Positions 29,165 through 36,951 of a DNA stretch of 48,621 bases are shown in pieces; position 1 is the first letter of the stretch; every line of letters begins with the position of its first letter. The notes beneath the pieces are model-generated. The model was not told the DNA's origin. It did no database searches and saw only the letters and a list, made by a program, of their open reading frames with translations. The stretch spans positions 1 to 48,621 of IMG/VR virus record IMGVR_UViG_3300021405_000020; one strand, 5' to 3'. The stretch comes from a virus. Made by a program: the position numbers and the translations under genes.

Positions 29165-31705
29165 TTGACAGCGCGTTCGAAGGGGTCGAAACCTGTTCCT
29201 CTTTGGGTGCGCCGAATGCCTTGGGAAACAACCCAGCTCCAAAGATCCTTGACCATTGATTTCATAACCAAAAGACGGCTCAGAGCGCCGGTCATTTGGC
29301 TTCAGCCAGAGTCCCTTTCCCCGAAGCCGGATGATGCCCTCGCGACCCCCCAACTCGACACCAATTTAGAAGAATGGCGCTTGCAGAGCGACGAGCGCAA
29401 TTTGGCCGTTCGACTGGCCGATGGATTCATCGAATTGCAACTCCAGGCGCCCGACGAGGTCTGGTTTATGCTGTTTGCGAGCCAACTCGACGCTCGAGCG
29501 TCGTTTGGGCCTCTAAACAAGCCGATCTCCTCGATCATCCTCAAGGTCGAGGATCCGACTACGATCGAGCGTTGGACCGATCGCTGGCCCCGCGGCTTTA
29601 AGGACAAAGCCGGCGCTTGGGTCGAAACCAAATTCACCTATTCGTCGCCGCCAACCAAGACCGCCAAGGCGATCTGGCGCGATTCGAAGCCTCTGCCCGG
29701 CTCGCGCTTCGGCGGCGATCTGATTGTCTGGCGACCGCACGGCAAACCGCCGGCGACCGATCTCGAGCTCGGCCTCGAGGATCTCGAGCCAAGACCTGTG
29801 CCTGCGACAAATATGGAATCCATTTGTCGTGCGATCGCTTTCGCCACGCTCGGCTATTGGGTTCAGACCTACCTCGACGGGCTCGAGGATTGGGATGTAA
29901 GCCTCACCCGCACGCTCGGCGGCTGGATTGCTCGCATCGTCCGTGAAGGCCAGGATATCAACGCGCGCGGCAAGAGCCTCGAGGGTTTGTGCTGGGCGCC
30001 GGTTGATTCTTCCGCTACCGTCAGCGAATTACTGACCTTTCTAGAGAGACTCGGCGCCAAGAAAGACCTTGGCGTCGCTTTTCTTCACGCCGAGGCCGCG
30101 CTCGAGCGCAATCCGACCGCGCCGGTGCCAGGCTGGGGCGCGCTCGAAACTCTGTTCAGCCCGCAAGCTAAGGTGGGGATTCGGCGGGCGTTTCGCGCCG
30201 GGCTCGACATCGACGCGATCGAGCAGATGTCGGATCAGTATATTTTCGACCGCACCGCGCACGAATATCTCGATCGCGATGAATTGCTCAAAGGGCTGAC
30301 TTACGCTCACAAATTTGACGACCTGGTCGGGCGCCACCAGAACGAATCGATCGTCGTCGGCAAGAAGGCGCACAACCCTTTCCGCCTTTACGCCCAATCC
30401 TCGCTGCGCTCGGACGTCCAGCACCGCGAATTCCGCCCTGGCCATAGACCTGGATCCATCCTGCGCTACAGCCCGGTCCACGGGCTCCTCAATGGCGAGG
30501 ACCAGCATCCAGACGAATACCGGCTCCTCAACGTCTTCCCAGGCTTCACCATTAAGCCGATCGCCACCGTCGACCCTACGATCATGGCGCGCGCGATCAG
30601 CATGCTCGACCGCATGCTCAGTTATCTGACGCAGGACAACGACGCGCAGATCAAATGGCTGAAACAGTTCAAGGCTCAGATCGCCCAGCACCCGGAGGTT
30701 AAACCCCAGGTTTGCCCGATCATCGTTGGCGGCCAGGGCATTGGCAAAAGCCAATATGGCGATAGCTTCATGCGCGCCATGTACGGCTCGATGGCCGGCA
30801 GCGCCGCGGCTGATCTGCTCTCCGACAACAAATTCGTCATCACCCCCTTCGTCGGCAAGTTGATCACTTTTATCGACGAAGTTCGACTCGAGTCGGCCGG
30901 CTCGATCAACACGATCAAGAAGATCGTCCGCGCTGAATATGTCTCGGGCCAATTCAAGCGCCAGGACCAGCGTGACTATTACATCCCATCACGGTTGATG
31001 ATCGCCTCCAACTCGCCTGACATCGGCCTAACGCCCGCCGACGCCGCCGACCGGGCGTTTTTCTTTGTCATGAGCTGGACCGCCGAAAATAAGCGGATGA
31101 CGGACACCGAGTTCCAGACCTGGGCCCTCACTCTCAAGCCTTTCTATAACGATCTGGTCGTGGCGCTCGAGAGCGTCGTTTTTCGCCAGCACTTGATGCG
31201 TTACTTCATGGATTTCGAGGTCACCCGCGCCGAGCTCGAGGATCTGCAACATTCCTCGCGCAACGACGTCAATGTGGTGCGCTCGACGATGTCCAAGGCG
31301 CGACAGGTAGCGCGCGACATTGTCGCCGACGCGCGCGTACTGCAGGGCAAGGACATCACCGCCTGGTTCTCCACCGCGATGCTGCGCGAAGCGATCTTTC
31401 GCGTCGATGGCCGGCGCACCAAGGTCGAAGTTTCTCAAGTGATTATGGAGTTTGAGCGCGCCGGCGTGGTCGAGACGGTGCGTGGCGATTTGCGCAAATT
31501 CAAGTTCAAATACGGCACCCTGCTCGAGAAAATGGGACAGGCTCACAACTTGCCAATCACCAACAATTGGGACTACTTTCCTGACGACTGGGGCGACAAC
31601 GACGTGATGTCGTTAGAAGGCGGCGGGGAATGGCGGGGCAACAAGCAGCGAAAGCAGGGTCAGCGGCGTGGGCCCTACGATCCTGACGCCATGCCAGATG
31701 AGTAA
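29165..31705 (+). CDS. Superfamily 3 helicase / primase-helicase-like replication protein
   Basis: 846 aa from a TTG; an ATG at 29216 is an equally possible start. The C-terminal half is a D5/DUF5906-type SF3 helicase: Walker A VGGQGIGKS near 520, Walker B ITFIDEV near 570, sensor RLMIASNSPDI near 620, and ADRAFFFVMSW. The N-terminal 450 residues are unrecognised; a primase could be hidden there but I see no clear catalytic triad. It probably unwinds the phage origin. With no phage DNA polymerase seen, host polymerase is presumably recruited. Confidence 0.85.
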   Translation: MTARSKGSKPVPLWVRRMPWETTQLQRSLTIDFITKRRLRAPVIWLQPESLSPKPDDALATPQLDTNLEEWRLQSDERNLAVRLADGFIELQLQAPDEVWFMLFASQLDARASFGPLNKPISSIILKVEDPTTIERWTDRWPRGFKDKAGAWVETKFTYSSPPTKTAKAIWRDSKPLPGSRFGGDLIVWRPHGKPPATDLELGLEDLEPRPVPATNMESICRAIAFATLGYWVQTYLDGLEDWDVSLTRTLGGWIARIVREGQDINARGKSLEGLCWAPVDSSATVSELLTFLERLGAKKDLGVAFLHAEAALERNPTAPVPGWGALETLFSPQAKVGIRRAFRAGLDIDAIEQMSDQYIFDRTAHEYLDRDELLKGLTYAHKFDDLVGRHQNESIVVGKKAHNPFRLYAQSSLRSDVQHREFRPGHRPGSILRYSPVHGLLNGEDQHPDEYRLLNVFPGFTIKPIATVDPTIMARAISMLDRMLSYLTQDNDAQIKWLKQFKAQIAQHPEVKPQVCPIIVGGQGIGKSQYGDSFMRAMYGSMAGSAAADLLSDNKFVITPFVGKLITFIDEVRLESAGSINTIKKIVRAEYVSGQFKRQDQRDYYIPSRLMIASNSPDIGLTPADAADRAFFFVMSWTAENKRMTDTEFQTWALTLKPFYNDLVVALESVVFRQHLMRYFMDFEVTRAELEDLQHSSRNDVNVVRSTMSKARQVARDIVADARVLQGKDITAWFSTAMLREAIFRVDGRRTKVEVSQVIMEFERAGVVETVRGDLRKFKFKYGTLLEKMGQAHNLPITNNWDYFPDDWGDNDVMSLEGGGEWRGNKQRKQGQRRGPYDPDAMPDE

Positions 31706-32132
31706 ATATGCCAAGCACGCCAGATTTAAGACGCCTGAGTATCGGGCTTGGGAGCAAATGAAAAGGCGCTGCAAACGCAATCCTAGATACATCGCCAAAG
31801 GTATTTCGCCGTGTGAACGCTGGCGTGATTCATTCCAAAACTTTTTCGCTGATATAGGACTGCGTCCTTCGCCAAAGCATACCCTTGAGCGTATCAAAAA
31901 TGATCTTGGTTACTCTCCAGACAATTGTTGCTGGGCCACGCGCCTTGAGCAGTCGCGCAATAGAGAAAACACTTTATGGGTCATTTTTCGAGGCGTGAGG
32001 ATGAGCGTTGTTGAGGTGGCGAAAATAACCGGCCTATCGAAAGGTACAATTTACGACCGACTTGAACGGGGGTTCTCGGATGAAGAAGCTTGCTCTTCTA
32101 TTAACTATCGTGTTCGTCGTCGCGCCAAGTGA
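31698..32132 (+). CDS. HNH/AP2-type homing endonuclease-like protein
   Basis: 144 aa from the ATG at 31698, overlapping the helicase gene by 8 bases. YRAWEQMKRRCKRN, AKGISPCERWRDSFQNFFADIG, HTLERIKNDLGYSPDNCCWATRLEQS match the paralogue at 12258-12761. The C-terminus adds a helix-turn-helix (VVEVAKITGLSKGTIYDRLERG). It lacks the zinc part of its paralogue. AT-richer than its neighbours. Confidence 0.85.
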   Translation: MSKYAKHARFKTPEYRAWEQMKRRCKRNPRYIAKGISPCERWRDSFQNFFADIGLRPSPKHTLERIKNDLGYSPDNCCWATRLEQSRNRENTLWVIFRGVRMSVVEVAKITGLSKGTIYDRLERGFSDEEACSSINYRVRRRAK

Positions 32133-32346
32133 GGCCGACGCCTGTCATCGATTCTCGAAGTGGTCGTACCCCTGGCCACAGCGATGCTCAGTGGAGTCGT
32201 TTCGACTCCGGGTTCTTCCTTTACCCCCAGAACGAATCGAGATTGCGCTTCCGGCGCTCGAATGGGTCGAATGTCCACCGGGCGACGAGCGAATAGTGGG
32301 GATTGCGAAATTGCGCGCTTTGGAGGATGTTTCGCGCGAGCGATAG
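32080..32346 (+). CDS. Small secreted protein
   Basis: 88 aa from the ATG at 32080, overlapping the HNH gene by 53 bases, with GGGGG nearby. MKKLALLLTIVFVVAPSEADA is a signal peptide with a likely cut after ADA. The mature part starts CHRFSKWSYPWPQRCSVE, with two Cys that could form a disulphide. It should act in the periplasm. Small secreted phage proteins of this kind are unassigned; lysozyme inhibition or exclusion are guesses. Confidence 0.7.
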   Translation: MKKLALLLTIVFVVAPSEADACHRFSKWSYPWPQRCSVESFRLRVLPLPPERIEIALPALEWVECPPGDERIVGIAKLRALEDVSRER

Positions 32347-32355
32347 GAGGCCTTC

Positions 32356-32688
32356 ATGGCAACCATCAAGCGCACGACCACCACGACTTACCGAGCTCCG
32401 CAGCGACCCGCGCCGCAGCCCGAGCAACCAATCTACGGACAAGACAGCCGGTTGCCTGACGAGCCGAGCACTTTGCCGGAGTATGCGCCCGACAACCAGT
32501 GGCCTGACAATCCGCCCGAAGCCGAGCAGATGCCGGTCAGCGACGTCGTGACAGTCGGCGAAGAGCAACTGCAACGCTCGCGCGAAATGCAGGAGATGGG
32601 CATCGCCAATTGGGTCGCGGCGCATGACGAGCGCGATCCCGATCAGCAACCCCAACAGGTCGCCGGGGTTACGCCCCTGGAACGCTGA
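32356..32688 (+). CDS. Pro/Gln-rich small protein, unknown
   Basis: 110 aa with AGGAGG before the ATG. A Thr/Pro/Gln-rich, probably disordered half (TIKRTTTTTYRAPQRPAPQPEQP) is followed by a short helix VTVGEEQLQRSREMQEMGIANWVAAHDERD. It overlaps the start of the next gene. No family is recognised; association with the Pro/Gly-rich neighbour is possible. Confidence 0.65.
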   Translation: MATIKRTTTTTYRAPQRPAPQPEQPIYGQDSRLPDEPSTLPEYAPDNQWPDNPPEAEQMPVSDVVTVGEEQLQRSREMQEMGIANWVAAHDERDPDQQPQQVAGVTPLER

Positions 32689-33776
32689 TGGCGGACGACG
32701 GTAGTTACTTCGACGAATTTGGGCAGGAAATCTTTCCGCCAGGGATGCGCATCAACGGCGTACCGCCGACCGCTACGGCGGCGCCGACGCCAGGAAGCGG
32801 GGATTGGACAACCATATCGCGCGGCGGGCCGATTGCGATCCGTACGCCAAACTCCTCTACTGGTGCGCCAGCCGTTCAAGCGCCGAGTGCTTCGCAGTAC
32901 CAGCCGCCAGTGACCCAAACTCGCCCTGGCCTGCTGACTCCAAAATCAACAACCGGAGCGCCTGGGTATCAGGTTCCGACCGTCAACCCCATGACTTTGC
33001 CGGGCGTCGGCGGCGGCCTTATGACCGGGGTCGGCGCGCTAAACGCCCTTCCGACGCCGACGCCAGAGCAGATGAACAAGACCCTCAACAATCCGCCATT
33101 GGCGGATGATCCTTGGCTTGTGCATACCCTTTTTCCAAGCATTTTTGGTCCCGCCGGGCAGCCCACCCCACAGGCTCAGCCGCAAACCGCTCCTGCGCCG
33201 GTTACCCAACAAGGACCGAAGGCCGTTCCACCGGGCGGTGGTGGTGGCGGTTATGGCGGCGTTCCGCCGGGCGGGTTTGGCCCTCCACCGCTGCCGCCGT
33301 TCGTCCGTGGTCCGATTCCAGCCGCCATGCCGCAAGGGGCCGCGCCTCGCGCGCCACGAAGCTATAATCTCGGTTATGGGGGCGCCGGAACGCCAGCTGC
33401 AGGCGCAGCGCCGGCCGCGCCAAGTCCGATGTTCACCACCATCGATCGGCCGAACGCGGACATCGTCGGCGGGCCGACCCGGCCCGGCTATCTCTCCGCG
33501 GATCCGCATGAGCCTGGCGGTCCGGCGCGCATGGGCGCGCTCGACCTTTCCGGTCTTTTCAGCCGGGGCGCCGCGCCTCCTCCAGCTGGCGCGCTCGCGG
33601 CGCCAGGGGGCGCAGCGGCCGGAACTCCGAACATGAACAACGCCATGCTCGGAATGCAGCTGCAGAACGCCGGCATCCGCGGCGCGCGAGCGCCGATGGT
33701 TCAGCCCGCAGGCTTTTCGAACAAGAAGTTCTTCGGCAACCCGGCCAACTGGCAATATCCAAACATGCCGTTCTGA
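32688..33776 (+). CDS. Pro/Gly/Ala-rich protein, possibly virion-associated
   Basis: 362 aa with overlapping start. FDEFGQEIFPPGMRINGVPPTA begins the chain; most of the rest is Pro, Gly and Ala with a GGGGGGYGGVPPGGFG patch near 190. The end reads NNAMLGMQLQNAGIRGARAPM, then SNKKFFGNPANWQYPNMPF. Composition resembles the internal virion proteins on the other strand, yet the gene lies in the early block. The function is unknown. Confidence 0.65.
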   Translation: MADDGSYFDEFGQEIFPPGMRINGVPPTATAAPTPGSGDWTTISRGGPIAIRTPNSSTGAPAVQAPSASQYQPPVTQTRPGLLTPKSTTGAPGYQVPTVNPMTLPGVGGGLMTGVGALNALPTPTPEQMNKTLNNPPLADDPWLVHTLFPSIFGPAGQPTPQAQPQTAPAPVTQQGPKAVPPGGGGGGYGGVPPGGFGPPPLPPFVRGPIPAAMPQGAAPRAPRSYNLGYGGAGTPAAGAAPAAPSPMFTTIDRPNADIVGGPTRPGYLSADPHEPGGPARMGALDLSGLFSRGAAPPPAGALAAPGGAAAGTPNMNNAMLGMQLQNAGIRGARAPMVQPAGFSNKKFFGNPANWQYPNMPF

Positions 33777-33785
33777 GGCAGTCCC

Positions 33786-34349
33786 ATGAGCATGGATCGC
33801 GTCACTTTCGCCCATAAGCTCGACTTGCTTGTCGATCAAAATCCCTTCAGCCCATCGACCGTCACCGCCGCCCTGAATGCCGCCGTCACTGCGCTCGGCG
33901 GCGATACGACCACTTACGACACGACGCTGCAGCGCGCGCCGGCGGGGCTGATTCCAGGTCAGCGAACGAACAGCAAATTCACCAACGAGCTCGCGCTGCT
34001 CATCAATCGCGGCAAGGCCGGCAATCTAACCGTCGCGACGATGGCGAGTCTTCTCACTGCTGCGCGGCCAACGCCGCCGCCGACCAACACCGCGGCGCCG
34101 GTTGTGTCGATCACTGCCGGCACAGGCGTCGCGGGCGCGACGACGCTCGGTTGTTCGACCGGAACATGGACGGGTTCGCCGACCCTTACGCGTCAATGGT
34201 TGCGCGGGGCTGCGACAATCGCGGGCGCGACCGGGGCGACCTATGTCACTGTCGCGGGCGATGCGGCGACCAACATCTCTTGCCGGGTGGCTGGCACCAA
34301 TGCCGGCGGCACGGTGGAGGTGACCTCTAACGCGATTGCGATCACCTGA
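33786..34349 (+). CDS. Protein with C-terminal Ig-like beta domain
   Basis: 187 aa. The N-terminal 95 residues are helical (VDQNPFSPSTVTAALNAAVTALGG, NELALLINRGKAGNLTVATMASLL). After a PTPPPTNT linker, residues 105-187 form an Ig-like repeat: GVAGATTLGCSTGTWTGSP, RQWLRGAATIAGATGATYVT, ISCRVAGTNAGGTVEVTSN. Such domains occur on phage surface and tail proteins and in bacterial adhesins, and bind carbohydrate weakly. Its place in the early block is unusual; it could decorate the capsid. Confidence 0.7.
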   Translation: MSMDRVTFAHKLDLLVDQNPFSPSTVTAALNAAVTALGGDTTTYDTTLQRAPAGLIPGQRTNSKFTNELALLINRGKAGNLTVATMASLLTAARPTPPPTNTAAPVVSITAGTGVAGATTLGCSTGTWTGSPTLTRQWLRGAATIAGATGATYVTVAGDAATNISCRVAGTNAGGTVEVTSNAIAIT

Positions 34350-34540
34350 TGCCCCATATCCTCGATGAAGCTGTTAAACAGCTGAAAAAGAAAGGCTGGG
34401 GCACGAGTTCCGCCTATGCGATCGGCACCTCGACGCTGCAGAAGAGCGGCAGCTTGAAAAAGGGCACGAACAAGCCGACAGCGAAAGGGATCAAGCGCGG
34501 CGCCATGACGCGCGCTGAGCGACACAGGACCGCGCCATGA
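34349..34540 (+). CDS. Small basic phage protein, unknown
   Basis: 63 aa (KKKGWGTSSAYAIGTSTLQKSG, then a basic TAKGIKRGAMTRAERHR). The 'KKGW-TSSAYAI-T-LQKSG-LKKGT' pattern recurs in short phage proteins next to structural genes, of unknown role. It overlaps its neighbours (TGATG and ATGA) and precedes the Acb2-like gene. Confidence 0.7.
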   Translation: MPHILDEAVKQLKKKGWGTSSAYAIGTSTLQKSGSLKKGTNKPTAKGIKRGAMTRAERHRTAP

Positions 34541-34755
34541 GCTTTGGTGAAAGCGCCGTTGGGATTTCCTTCAACCCGAGCGGCAGCAGCGAAGTCGACG
34601 AGTTTAAGCAGGTCGCGGCCAACTTCATCAACCTCTGCAATGATGCGCGCGAAGAGGCGACCAACCCCGAGGTCAAGCGCATGTACTCGCTCGCCATCAC
34701 CGACATGCAAGTTGCGCAGATGTGGGCGGTGAAGGCTGCGACCTGGCGGGGTTAG
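34537..34755 (+). CDS. acb2-like: Acb2-like cyclic-nucleotide sponge (anti-CBASS)
   Basis: 72 aa. The opening GESAVGISFNPSGSSEVDEFK, the middle NPEVKRMYSLAIT and the end AQMWAVKAATW match the Acb2/Tad1 hairpin family pattern (AVG..FNPSG..V..IK, EVKR..S.AIT, QMWAVKA.T). Acb2 proteins form hexamers that bind and hide cyclic di- and trinucleotides made by CBASS, and in some cases Thoeris signals, without cutting them. Size and motif order agree. It lies in a string of small overlapping genes that may hold further counter-defence functions. Confidence 0.85.
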   Translation: MSFGESAVGISFNPSGSSEVDEFKQVAANFINLCNDAREEATNPEVKRMYSLAITDMQVAQMWAVKAATWRG

Positions 34756-34946
34756 TGCTAAACGCGCACGAAAAAGACGCGCTCAGATTTCAAATTGTCG
34801 AATTGGTCGAAGCCGACGAGCCGGAAGCGGTGATCGCGACACTCAAGCGCATCGCCGAGCAGATGACGATGCGGGCGATGCGCCAGGGCGATCGCGACGA
34901 AGCGAAGCGATGGGACGCGCTCGCCGAGCGGCTTAGCCGCGTCTAA
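34755..34946 (+). CDS. Small helical protein, unknown
   Basis: 63 aa from a GTG overlapping the previous stop (TAGTG). Charged and helical: FQIVELVEADEPEAVIATLKRIAEQ, DRDEAKRWDALAERLSRV. It is coupled to the Acb2-like gene and converges with the opposing gene at 34933. No family is recognised. Confidence 0.6.
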   Translation: MLNAHEKDALRFQIVELVEADEPEAVIATLKRIAEQMTMRAMRQGDRDEAKRWDALAERLSRV

Positions 34947-35412
34947 GGAACATATCGTGGCGCGCCGGCACGCAATTGCAGAAGCCCTCATGCGCGCCCG
35001 CCAACTGCGAGCCAAGCTGATTGTGCTGCAGGCCAAGCATCTGCTGGATTCCTTGGCCATAGAAGTTTTGCTGCGCCAGCTGCGCCTGGTTGCATTGCGC
35101 CTGCGCCATCGCCATCAATTGCTGCGCCTGCAGATGCGCCTGCAAGCGCAAGCGCGTTTCCTCCGTAATCTGATGAACGCTAAAATCCGGTCCCGCCGGC
35201 CGCTGCTGATCCTCTCGCCCCTGGTATCGCTCGACCAACACGCGCAACTGATCGCGTTCTCGCCCCAAAACTACCGCGACCGTCTTCGCCTCTGTGAGTT
35301 GGCCTTCGAGATCATCGATCTTCGCCTGGAGACGGGTCATTTCGACGTCGGGGTTGACCAGCTTCGCGACGACGGCGCTGGTCATCAGAGCGAGAGTGGT
35401 CAAAATAGACAT
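34933..35412 (-). CDS. Counter-oriented coiled-coil protein with N-terminal hydrophobic helix
   Basis: 159 aa on the minus strand inside the plus-strand block, with AAAGGG before the ATG. Residues 1-17 (SILTTLALMTSAVVAKL) are a membrane anchor or signal. Residues 22-65 form a coiled coil (MTRLQAKIDDLEGQLTEAKTV, VLGRERDQLRVLVERY). A Gln/Ala-rich helix follows, and the end CNCVPARHDMFL has two Cys. The topology recalls inner-membrane spanins, but no matching outer-membrane lipoprotein is seen. Confidence 0.65.
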   Translation of the reverse strand: MSILTTLALMTSAVVAKLVNPDVEMTRLQAKIDDLEGQLTEAKTVAVVLGRERDQLRVLVERYQGREDQQRPAGPDFSVHQITEETRLRLQAHLQAQQLMAMAQAQCNQAQLAQQNFYGQGIQQMLGLQHNQLGSQLAGAHEGFCNCVPARHDMFLRRG

Positions 35413-35432
35413 CGGGACAATCCCTTTCTCAC

Positions 35433-35460
35433 TTGACTTCGTCTTTTATTGTCACATATT
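35433..35460 (+). promoter_or_regulatory. Candidate promoter for the second middle block
   Basis: TTGACT, 16 bases, CATATT; the -10 overlaps ATTGTCACATATTC (35448-35461), an element repeated at 43114. A weaker minus-strand pair (TTCGAG, 17 bases, TAAAAG) could serve the opposing gene. Confidence 0.5.
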
Positions 35461-35461
35461 C

Positions 35462-35500
35462 AGTCCTCGAACCTCCATAGCAGGTTCCACTCAGAGGACT
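35462..35500 (+). promoter_or_regulatory. Hairpin that would mask the next ribosome site
   Basis: AGTCCTC (35462-35468) pairs with GAGGACT (35494-35500) and GAACCT (35469) with AGGTTC (35482-35487), with a 6-base bulge. The AGAGGA ribosome site of the gene at 35506 lies in the outer 3' arm. Confidence 0.6.
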
Positions 35501-35505
35501 AAACG

Positions 35506-35997
35506 ATGCTACGATTCAAAACCCAAATTGCCGCCGACTACGCCGGCCAGAAGCTCGACAGCCTGTTGGAACGGGCGACGCAAGACACCAACGAAGTGGT
35601 CGAGCACAACGATATTCCCACTGCTGTCGCCTATTTTGCCGAGTTGCGCGACACCGTCAAGGCGCTATCCGAAAAGATGGCGGCGCTGCAAAAGCATGTG
35701 GAGGGGCTTTCGTATGAGCTCCTGCCCACGATGTTTCAGAACCAGAACGTCAAGACAATCAAGATCAAGGATGTCGGCCGAGTGTCGATCAACGATCGCT
35801 GGTCAGCTTCGATCCTCAACAAGGAAGCCGGGCTCGGCTGGCTGCGTGGATCCGGCAACGAAGGCCTGATCATCGAGACAGTCAACGCCCAGACGCTGGG
35901 CGCGTTCGCCAAGGACGAAGTCAAGGCCGGCCGATCGCTGCCGGATGACATTTTTAAGGTCAGCGCCACGCCTTATGTGTCGATCACGAAGGCGTGA
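35506..35997 (+). CDS. Conserved-looking phage protein, possibly DNA metabolism
   Basis: 163 aa. N-terminal helices (YFAELRDTVKALSEKMAALQKHV) are followed by YELLPTMFQNQNVKTIKIKDVGRVSINDRW and GWLRGSGNEGLIIETVNAQTLGAFAKDEVKAG. This 'LP..F....KT.......R' layout with ETVNA.TL recurs in phage proteins encoded next to recombination or ssDNA-binding genes. The function is unknown. It leads the operon with the SSB-like protein and sits behind a regulatory hairpin. Confidence 0.7.
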   Translation: MLRFKTQIAADYAGQKLDSLLERATQDTNEVVEHNDIPTAVAYFAELRDTVKALSEKMAALQKHVEGLSYELLPTMFQNQNVKTIKIKDVGRVSINDRWSASILNKEAGLGWLRGSGNEGLIIETVNAQTLGAFAKDEVKAGRSLPDDIFKVSATPYVSITKA

Positions 35998-35998
35998 A

Positions 35999-36934
35999 AT
36001 GAATTTCGAGAAGCCCCGCTATCGCCTCAAGGAAGGGATGTATCGCATCATGACCACCGATATCACCAAGCCTGAATCCTCCTCGGTCCCGGACTGGATG
36101 CGCAAGGCCTCGACCGGGGCTTCCTTCGGCAACATCGACGCCTCCGATCTCAAACCGCCGCGGCTCATGGTCCTCGCCGGCCAAAGCCCGGCGGTGATGA
36201 ACGGCACGCCAGGCGCGAATCCAGGGAATTTCTGGATCTCGATCCTCAACCTCAACCTCGGCCAGTCGGTCACCGGGACGCCGATTCTGCTGCGCAAGAC
36301 CTATCAGCTCTGGGCCCCCAAAGTTGCTGGTTCAGAGCAGAAGGGACCGCTCGCGTCGGCCTCGGACGGGATCCATTGGGATCAGCCGAACCAAACCTTC
36401 AAGGTCAAATTCCCGCCTTCAATGGGCGGCGGTGAATATCAATGGAAGATCTTGAAGACCGTCTTCGAAAACAGGATGCATAAATTCGGTTCATCGCAGC
36501 CCGACGATCCAGGAAGCAAGCCAGCGGCCACGCTGACCTACGACGTGCTGTGGCTGATCGATCTGCCGAATGGTCAGAAGCAACTCTGCGTCTTCACCAA
36601 CGCGCGCACCGGCGTGACGCCGACTCAAAACTTCATCTCGACTACGCGCGCGATCGGCGTCGATCAGTATTTCCAACGGTACAGGATCGTCGTGCAGCGC
36701 AAGACCGGGCCAACCGGCGATCCCTATTTCACCTATGAATATCAGTATGTTGGCAATCTGCAGACCGAAGAGGAGGGCAAGTTCACCCGCTCGCTCTACG
36801 ACCAATATTCGAAGTCCGGATTTGTCACCGATTTCGAAGGCGAGGCCGACGACATCAATACCGAGCGGCGCACTGAAGGAACGGCGCGCGACTTCACCGA
36901 CAAAATGGAGGACGGCGAAGAGATTCCATTTTGA
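35999..36934 (+). CDS. Putative ssDNA-binding protein with SSB-like acidic tail
   Basis: 311 aa from the ATG at 35999 (GAAGG six bases upstream); an ATG at 36050 is possible. The body has an SLNLNLGQSVTG-like beta core (FWISILNLNLGQ), LLRKTYQLWAP and DVLWLIDLPNGQKQLCVF. It ends RDFTDKMEDGEEIPF, an acidic tail with terminal IPF like the DDDIPF tail by which SSB proteins recruit partners. Together with the helicase this suggests a replication or recombination role. The fold itself is not recognised. Confidence 0.6.
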   Translation: MNFEKPRYRLKEGMYRIMTTDITKPESSSVPDWMRKASTGASFGNIDASDLKPPRLMVLAGQSPAVMNGTPGANPGNFWISILNLNLGQSVTGTPILLRKTYQLWAPKVAGSEQKGPLASASDGIHWDQPNQTFKVKFPPSMGGGEYQWKILKTVFENRMHKFGSSQPDDPGSKPAATLTYDVLWLIDLPNGQKQLCVFTNARTGVTPTQNFISTTRAIGVDQYFQRYRIVVQRKTGPTGDPYFTYEYQYVGNLQTEEEGKFTRSLYDQYSKSGFVTDFEGEADDINTERRTEGTARDFTDKMEDGEEIPF

Positions 36935-36951
36935 CGCCAAAGGGTGCCCCA

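Noticed and set aside
34957-35436. 159-codon plus-strand frame
   Set aside because: It is the Arg/Leu-rich shadow of the minus-strand coiled-coil gene, which has a ribosome site, hydrophobic start and heptads.
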